DNA from: Treponema sp.
Lineage (GTDB): Bacteria > Spirochaetota > Spirochaetia > Treponematales > Breznakiellaceae
DNA: 27,142 nt
NCBI GenBank assembly: GCA_031257695.1
Contig: JAIROB010000105.1
Coordinates: forward strand, 1-27,142
Direction: 5' to 3'
In this document: positions 24,302 through 27,142 of the stretch, piece by piece
Position numbering within the stretch: position 1 is the first letter of the stretch
Layout of the letters: each line of letters opens with the position of its first letter
Translations under genes and position numbers: made by a program
Notes under the pieces: model-generated
The model's database searches: none
What the model was told of the DNA's origin: nothing
The model's input: the letters and a program-made list of their open reading frames with translations, nothing else

Positions 24302-24715
24302 TTACTTTACGGAATGAAGCGGTTGATCGCCGTGGGCGCCGACAACTTCCTCTTTGCGGGGATTAACAATCAAATCCATTGCTTCAAGCGGGATAGCGCC
24401 CAGCAGAATTTCATCGGCATGGGGCAGCACGAGGGCTTCGCAAATTGTGCCGCGGTCTTTCCAGAGAACTTCAAGCGGGCCCGCCATATTATAGCTCCCC
24501 CTTGTTCCGTCGGCGAGCGTTCCCGAATCGGTTCTCGTTATCCTGAGACCGAGTTTTTCGCGGGTAGCTTCATCAATGATCAGCGTCCAGGCGCCGGTAT
24601 CAACCAGGGCCCGAAGTGTGGTTTGACGGATTTCCTGTTCCTTGATGATTCCGGTTTCGGCATTTGCAGCGTCTATGGCATTTCTCAAGGTAATTTCAGC
24701 GTACACTGTGGACAT
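24302..24715 (-). CDS. Small clan AA (retropepsin-like) aspartic protease
   Basis: This 137-residue soluble protein has the single-domain retropepsin-like pattern. Hydrophobic-hydrophobic-Asp-Thr-Gly-Ala (ALVDTGAWTLIID, catalytic Asp39) follows an N-terminal strand STVYAEITLRNA. The second-half motif ILLGAIPLEAMDLIVNP (103-119) matches the family's conserved LLG...LE.....D strand region. Enzymes of this size act as homodimers, each subunit giving one aspartate. No signal peptide is seen, so it is probably cytoplasmic. Such small proteases are common in spirochetes and cyanobacteria, sometimes next to toxin-antitoxin genes; no partner gene is seen here. The ATG at 24715 has GGGGGG AAAGT before it. 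A TTG ten codons upstream is less likely. It is transcribed toward pyrE but separated from it by its own 112-base gap. Confidence 0.8.
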   Translation of the reverse strand: MSTVYAEITLRNAIDAANAETGIIKEQEIRQTTLRALVDTGAWTLIIDEATREKLGLRITRTDSGTLADGTRGSYNMAGPLEVLWKDRGTICEALVLPHADEILLGAIPLEAMDLIVNPRKEEVVGAHGDQPLHSVK

Positions 24716-24879
24716 ACTTTCCCCCCGGTCTGTGTATTCCGGCAAATCCCTTTCGGAATCCGCCCGGCAGTTTGTTGCGCTTCGCTCTTAACTAGCCTTC
24801 TCCAGTATCGCCGATAACCCGCCCCCGTTCAAGCCGGTCGCCCCGTGGATCCCTCAACCGCTCCATCTTTCAAGCTCAA

Positions 24880-24908
24880 TTGACGCGGGGAAGGGCTTTA
24901 GGTATGAT
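24880..24908 (+). promoter_or_regulatory. Symporter promoter, predicted to give a leaderless mRNA
   Basis: TTGACG (24880-24885), a 17-base spacer and TATGAT (24903-24908) make a near-consensus sigma70 promoter. TCGGCC then separates the -10 box from the ATG at 24915. Transcription would start at about the ATG, and no Shine-Dalgarno sequence is present. The geometry matches that upstream of pyrE. Confidence 0.7.
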
Positions 24909-24914
24909 TCGGCC

Positions 24915-26147
24915 ATGAAGGTTTGGTTTAAACTGCTGATCGGCGCGCTCCTGGGGATACTTTTGGGATACTTTATGCCCAATGACAATCCGCAATTGCT
25001 TTCAATTTTAAGCTGGCTCTGTCAAATAGCCGTCCGCATAGGCCGGTACGCGACGGTTCCCATCCTCATTTTTTCCCTTACCATCGCGATCTATGAACTC
25101 CGCCAGGACGGCCGGTTCTGGCCCCTGATCCTCCGTTCCATCCTGTTGCTCCTGGGAAGCGCGGTTTTTGTGATTGCCTCGGGCATCCTGGTTACCATGC
25201 TTTTTCCCCCGGACCGGATTCCCATTCAAATTGAAGAACAGGCGGAGGCTATAGCCCTGGATGTCTACCAGGGGGCGCTGGAGCTTTTCCCCTCCAATAT
25301 GTTTTCCGCGCTGTTTACCGACGGGATACAACTGCTGCCCCTCTGCGCGTTTGCCTTTTTTCTTGGCATGGGCCTCTCCTACGACCGGAATTACACCAAA
25401 CCGGTGATTTCCCTGATCGATTCCCTGTCCCGGATTTTCTACCATATAGCGTCCTTCTTTTCGGAGATCCTGGGGATCATCATCATCGTTCTTGCCGCGT
25501 ATTGGGCTGTCCGGTTCCGGGGGGCGCTGAGGGCTGATGTTTTTGGGAGCCTCATCCTGCTCCTTGGGGTTTTCAGCGTGGCGCTGAGTTTCGGGATTCT
25601 GCCCCTGTTCCTCTACTTTATACAACCAAAGGTTAATCCCTGGACGGCGCTGTACGGTTCCCTGGGCCCCGCGCTGGGGGCTTTTTTTTCCGGGGACATT
25701 AACTTTTCCATTCCGGTGATTTTCAGGCATATTAAGGAAAACCTCGGGGTCCGCCGCCGTTCCAATACGGTTACGGTAGCTCTTTTTGCCGCGTTTGGCC
25801 GGGCTGGAAGCGCCATGGTCGCCGCGGCTTCGTTTATCGTGATCATCAAATCCTATTCCAGCCTGGGGATTACCCTGGCGGATGTGGTGAGCATCGGGGC
25901 CCGGGCAACGCTCATCTCCTTTCTCCTGGCCCGCCACTCCGGCGACGCGGCCTATACCGCGCTGGCGGCGCTCTGCATGGACTACGGCCGGGGTTACGAA
26001 GCGGGATACCTTATCCTCAAGCCCCTGGCCTTTTACCTTATCGCCATTGGGACCTTCCTGGATGTGATGATCAACTGTTTTTCCGGCTTTGCCCTTGCCC
26101 GGCTCGGCGGTTTCCAGGAAGACCGGAAACCCCGCAACTTTATTTAG
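24915..26147 (+). CDS. DAACS-type dicarboxylate/amino acid:cation symporter
   Basis: This 410-residue inner-membrane protein has about eight transmembrane helices plus the two re-entrant hairpins typical of the DAACS (GltP/DctA) family. It starts with MKVWFKLLIGALLGILLGYF, a family-typical first helix. It has the GRYATVPILIFSL second-helix region (the xPLVFxSL block of the family) and a C-terminal LKPLAFYLIAIGTFLDVMIN helix like the family's GTxxDxxxT...N stretch. The first hairpin reads AFFSGDINFSIPV rather than the serine-rich SSSATLP of glutamate and dicarboxylate carriers, and the second has RHSGDAAYTAL. Substrate preference is therefore likely different from classical GltP. Cation coupling is inferred from family. 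It is a single-gene unit with a strong promoter and a leaderless-type start. No terminator was seen directly after it. Confidence 0.85.
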   Translation: MKVWFKLLIGALLGILLGYFMPNDNPQLLSILSWLCQIAVRIGRYATVPILIFSLTIAIYELRQDGRFWPLILRSILLLLGSAVFVIASGILVTMLFPPDRIPIQIEEQAEAIALDVYQGALELFPSNMFSALFTDGIQLLPLCAFAFFLGMGLSYDRNYTKPVISLIDSLSRIFYHIASFFSEILGIIIIVLAAYWAVRFRGALRADVFGSLILLLGVFSVALSFGILPLFLYFIQPKVNPWTALYGSLGPALGAFFSGDINFSIPVIFRHIKENLGVRRRSNTVTVALFAAFGRAGSAMVAAASFIVIIKSYSSLGITLADVVSIGARATLISFLLARHSGDAAYTALAALCMDYGRGYEAGYLILKPLAFYLIAIGTFLDVMINCFSGFALARLGGFQEDRKPRNFI

Positions 26148-26216
26148 GCCCTTCAATAGCCATCTGGTATTTGAACATTTTTGAATTCGGAATTACTGCA
26201 ATGGGGCGGCGGGGGA

Positions 26217-26245
26217 TTGACAAAAAACGTTGTTTTTCCTATTCT
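26217..26245 (+). promoter_or_regulatory. Sigma70-like promoter upstream of structured RNA and tRNA-Glu
   Basis: TTGACA (26217-26222), a 17-base spacer (26223-26239) and TATTCT (26240-26245) give a consensus -35 and a 4-of-6 -10 box. Transcription would start near 26252, running through the structured region 26305-26410 and into the tRNA at 26429. Confidence 0.6.
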
Positions 26246-26304
26246 TACGCTGGGGGAAATCTCCGGATTTTCTCAGACGTTTTTAGAAACTGTTATTCGC
26301 GCGG

Positions 26305-26410
26305 AGGGGCTTACTACCCCGCCTTTTGACGGTTGCGGTTAAAGGGTATTAAACCCCGAAGGTAGTATCTCGGGAGAAGAGTATGCCTCGCCCTGAAAGG
26401 CGGGGTATGC
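26305..26410 (+). ncRNA. Candidate structured RNA upstream of tRNA-Glu
   Basis: There is no open frame here, but dense pairing. TACTACC (26312-26318) pairs with GGTAGTA (26361-26367) and encloses small hairpins (CCGC/GCGG at 26319-26338, GGG/CCC at 26344-26356). A strong 12-bp hairpin with three G-U pairs and a CTGAAA loop follows (26381-26392 with 26399-26410). In competition, TACCCCGCCTTT (26315-26326) is perfectly complementary to 26396-26407. No T run follows the last hairpin, so it is not a plain terminator. It could be a leader or processing element of the tRNA transcript, a stand-alone small RNA, or the RNA scaffold at the end of a decayed IS200/IS605-type element; no transposase gene is left next to it. 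The family is not identified. Confidence 0.45.
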
Positions 26411-26428
26411 TGATTGTTGGAAGCGGGA

Positions 26429-26500
26429 GGCCCCTTCGTCTATCGGTTAGGACATGAGATTCTCAATCTTAAAAGAGGGGTTCAATTCCCCTAGGGGCTA
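26429..26500 (+). tRNA. tRNA-Glu (anticodon CUC)
   Basis: A complete 72-nt cloverleaf. The acceptor GGCCCCT pairs with AGGGGCT (one G-U), the D arm is GTCT/GGAC, and the anticodon stem TGAGA/TCTTA has loop TTCTCAA with anticodon CTC at 26462-26464. The variable loop is four bases and the T stem AGGGG/CCCCT has loop TTCAATT. The discriminator is A at 26500. CCA is not encoded, so it must be added enzymatically. It decodes GAG glutamate codons, which are frequent in this GC-rich window. Confidence 0.93.
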
Positions 26501-26514
26501 GAGGGCTTTATGCC

Positions 26515-26547
26515 GGCCTTTTGGTGTGGCAAGGCCTTATGTTTTTT
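26515..26547 (+). terminator. Intrinsic terminator after tRNA-Glu
   Basis: GGCCTT (26515-26520) pairs with AAGGCC (26531-26536) across a ten-base loop, followed by TTATGTTTTTT (26537-26547). It lies 15 bases after the tRNA and overlaps the stop codon of the VOC-family remnant on the opposite strand. Confidence 0.6.
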
Positions 26548-26692
26548 GGCAAATGTAGCTTTGTACAACACAAAATAAATTCCCATCAGGATATTCTAAG
26601 ACAATATAATCCGAATTTTTGGGATAACGCCACGAATATTTTCTGGCTCCTATTTCTAATAATCTCTCCACCTCATTCGTTTGATTGGGAGC
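26537..26692 (-). pseudogene. C-terminal remnant of a VOC/glyoxalase-family protein
   Basis: The minus strand from about 26689 down to the TAA at 26537 reads NEVERLLEIGARKYSWRYP and then DYIVLEYPDGNLFCVVQ. This matches the conserved end of VOC-superfamily proteins (glyoxalase/bleomycin-resistance fold), where Asp-Pro/Tyr-Asp-Gly-Asn-x-Phe-Cys-Val-Val closes the last beta-strand. About 50 residues remain. Upstream the frame stays open only through palindromic repeat sequence (to a stop at 26798-26800) with no VOC N-terminal half and no ribosome site. The gene therefore appears truncated, probably by insertion or recombination at the repeats. It lies tail-to-tail with the tRNA terminator. Confidence 0.7.
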
Positions 26693-26721
26693 CGGGGTCC
26701 ATACCCCGGAGCTTGCTCCGG
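26692..26721. repeat. Palindromic intergenic repeat, copy A (two overlapping hairpins)
   Basis: CCGGGG...CCCCGG (26692-26709) overlaps CCGGAGC-TT-GCTCCGG (26706-26721). The second shares the core GGAGCTTGCTCC with the longer palindrome at 26804-26841. The first resembles, in inverted orientation, the hairpin at about 26764-26781 (CGGGGTATGGCCCCGG). Together these look like a mobile or multiplied intergenic repeat family. Confidence 0.6.
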
Positions 26722-26803
26722 AAAATTTACCACCACCGAAAATGTTGTAAACCGCTTTTTGGATCGGGGTATGGCCCCGGCCAGTACAATAAATTTCCTA
26801 TCC

Positions 26804-26841
26804 AACGAAGAACCCAGGAGCTTGCTCCTGGGTTCTTCGTT
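26804..26841. repeat. Perfect 18-bp-arm palindrome (intergenic repeat, copy B)
   Basis: Positions 26804-26821 are the exact reverse complement of 26824-26841, with only TT between. The centre is CCAGGAGCTTGCTCCTGG. It has the core GGAGCTTGCTCC in common with the palindrome at 26706-26721. It could fold as a very stable hairpin in RNA and might act as a bidirectional terminator, although only short T stretches follow. Confidence 0.75.
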
Positions 26842-26902
26842 ATTTGTGTACAAATCAAGGTGTATCCTATTTCTTCTTTGTTTTTTTGTTTCTCTTTTTT
26901 GA

Positions 26903-27041
26903 ATAGACGGGGTTTATACAGTAAAGCAGGCGGCGAGGAAACTCGGCATGAGCGGCCCGGTGGGTAAAGCGCTTGAAAAAAGCGGCGCGGGAGCAGGGCG
27001 ATGGGGCACATCTTGGGGGACCGGTATTGGTCGGAGATTCT
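26903..27041 (+). pseudogene. Frameshifted helix-turn-helix remnant, probably of a transposase
   Basis: From 26912 one frame reads VYTVKQAARKLGMS, a good first half of a helix-turn-helix. At 26954 there is one extra G relative to a continuous frame. Reading on from 26955 gives ARWVKRLKKAAREQGDG. Joined, this matches the T-x-K-x-A-A-x-x-L-G-x-S...R-x-V-x-R-L-x-K...R-E-x-G-D start of ISNCY/IS481-like transposases. No start codon suits it (a TGA lies at 26900-26902, then ATA), and the second frame runs into a poly-G tract. It is most likely a decayed insertion-sequence fragment. A sequencing indel at 26954 is an alternative for the frameshift. Confidence 0.45.
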
Positions 27042-27062
27042 GGGGGGGGGGGGGGGGGGGGG
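27042..27062 (+). repeat. Homopolymeric run of 21 G
   Basis: Twenty-one consecutive G residues. A short frame starting at the ATG at 27001 (with GGGAG upstream) would pass through it as poly-glycine and stop about 42 codons later, so a length change would shift the frame. No recognisable gene follows. It could be a slippage-prone tract or an assembly artefact. Confidence 0.7.
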
Positions 27063-27142
27063 CGAGAGCCCCAGTCAAAAAAGTAAAAAAAAAGGGAAAC
27101 AGAAACTGCCCGGGTTACGCAGATTTTAACAAAATAAAATGG
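27063..27142. other. Right edge, no feature recognised
   Basis: The last 80 bases contain A-rich stretches and no supported gene. Together with 26842-26902 (T-rich, no gene seen), they complete the non-coding right end. Confidence 0.4.

Noticed and set aside
25008..26156. 382-codon minus-strand open frame opposite the symporter gene
   Set aside because: Its sequence is low-complexity, charged and without motifs, while the plus strand encodes an obvious membrane transporter.
26381..26410. Strong hairpin as an intrinsic terminator of the symporter gene
   Set aside because: No T run follows it and it lies 230 bases beyond the stop codon, so a structured-RNA role fits better.
26429..26500. tRNA-Glu as an attachment site of an integrated element
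   Set aside because: I saw no second copy of the tRNA 3' end in the window and no integrase gene, so an att site cannot be supported.
26656..26853. 65-codon minus-strand frame through the palindromes
   Set aside because: It is made mostly of the palindromic repeats and is in a different frame from the VOC remnant. It shows no protein signature.

Overview
The window looks like chromosomal DNA of a GC-rich, double-membrane bacterium. A secretin, a pseudopilin and several signal peptides show the cell envelope type. Gene style and the small clan AA aspartic protease fit a spirochete, perhaps a gut Treponema. That assignment is inference and was not tested by any search.

Left arm (1-5400, minus strand): part of a type II secretion (T2SS) operon. 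In transcription order it encodes a short prepilin peptidase, the secretin GspD, the ATPase GspE, the inner-membrane platform GspF and the major pseudopilin GspG, which runs off the left edge. The genes overlap or lie only a few bases apart, except for a 101-bp gap after the peptidase. Minor pseudopilins and GspC/L/M-type genes are not seen and may lie further left.

Centre (5572-22113, plus strand): a divergent two-gene operon. The first gene encodes a 491-residue secreted protein with beta-propeller character. Three bases later begins a single 15-kb gene for a 5,020-residue secreted protein. That protein has a signal peptide, a base-composition-divergent N-terminal domain and about eleven Ig-like modules. 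These are followed by a roughly 1,950-residue beta-rich repeat region of unknown family, then FN3, TIG and putative-Ig modules, a PQQ-type propeller, more Ig modules and a C-terminal domain. Its head-to-head position with the T2SS genes suggests, but does not prove, that the T2SS exports it. This is the most interesting candidate system in the window.

Right-centre (22110-24715, minus strand): a tight pyrE - HAD hydrolase - Cof-type HAD phosphatase operon, preceded by a small retropepsin-like aspartic protease gene. On the plus strand a DAACS-type symporter follows (24915-26147). pyrE and the symporter gene each have a promoter whose -10 box lies only 6 bases before the ATG, which predicts leaderless mRNAs.

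Right end (26148-27142): non-coding and decayed sequence. It holds a sigma70-like promoter, a strongly structured RNA candidate with competing helices, tRNA-Glu(CUC) with a terminator, the C-terminal remnant of a VOC/glyoxalase-family gene, palindromic intergenic repeats sharing one core, a frameshifted helix-turn-helix (transposase-like) remnant and a 21-base poly-G run.
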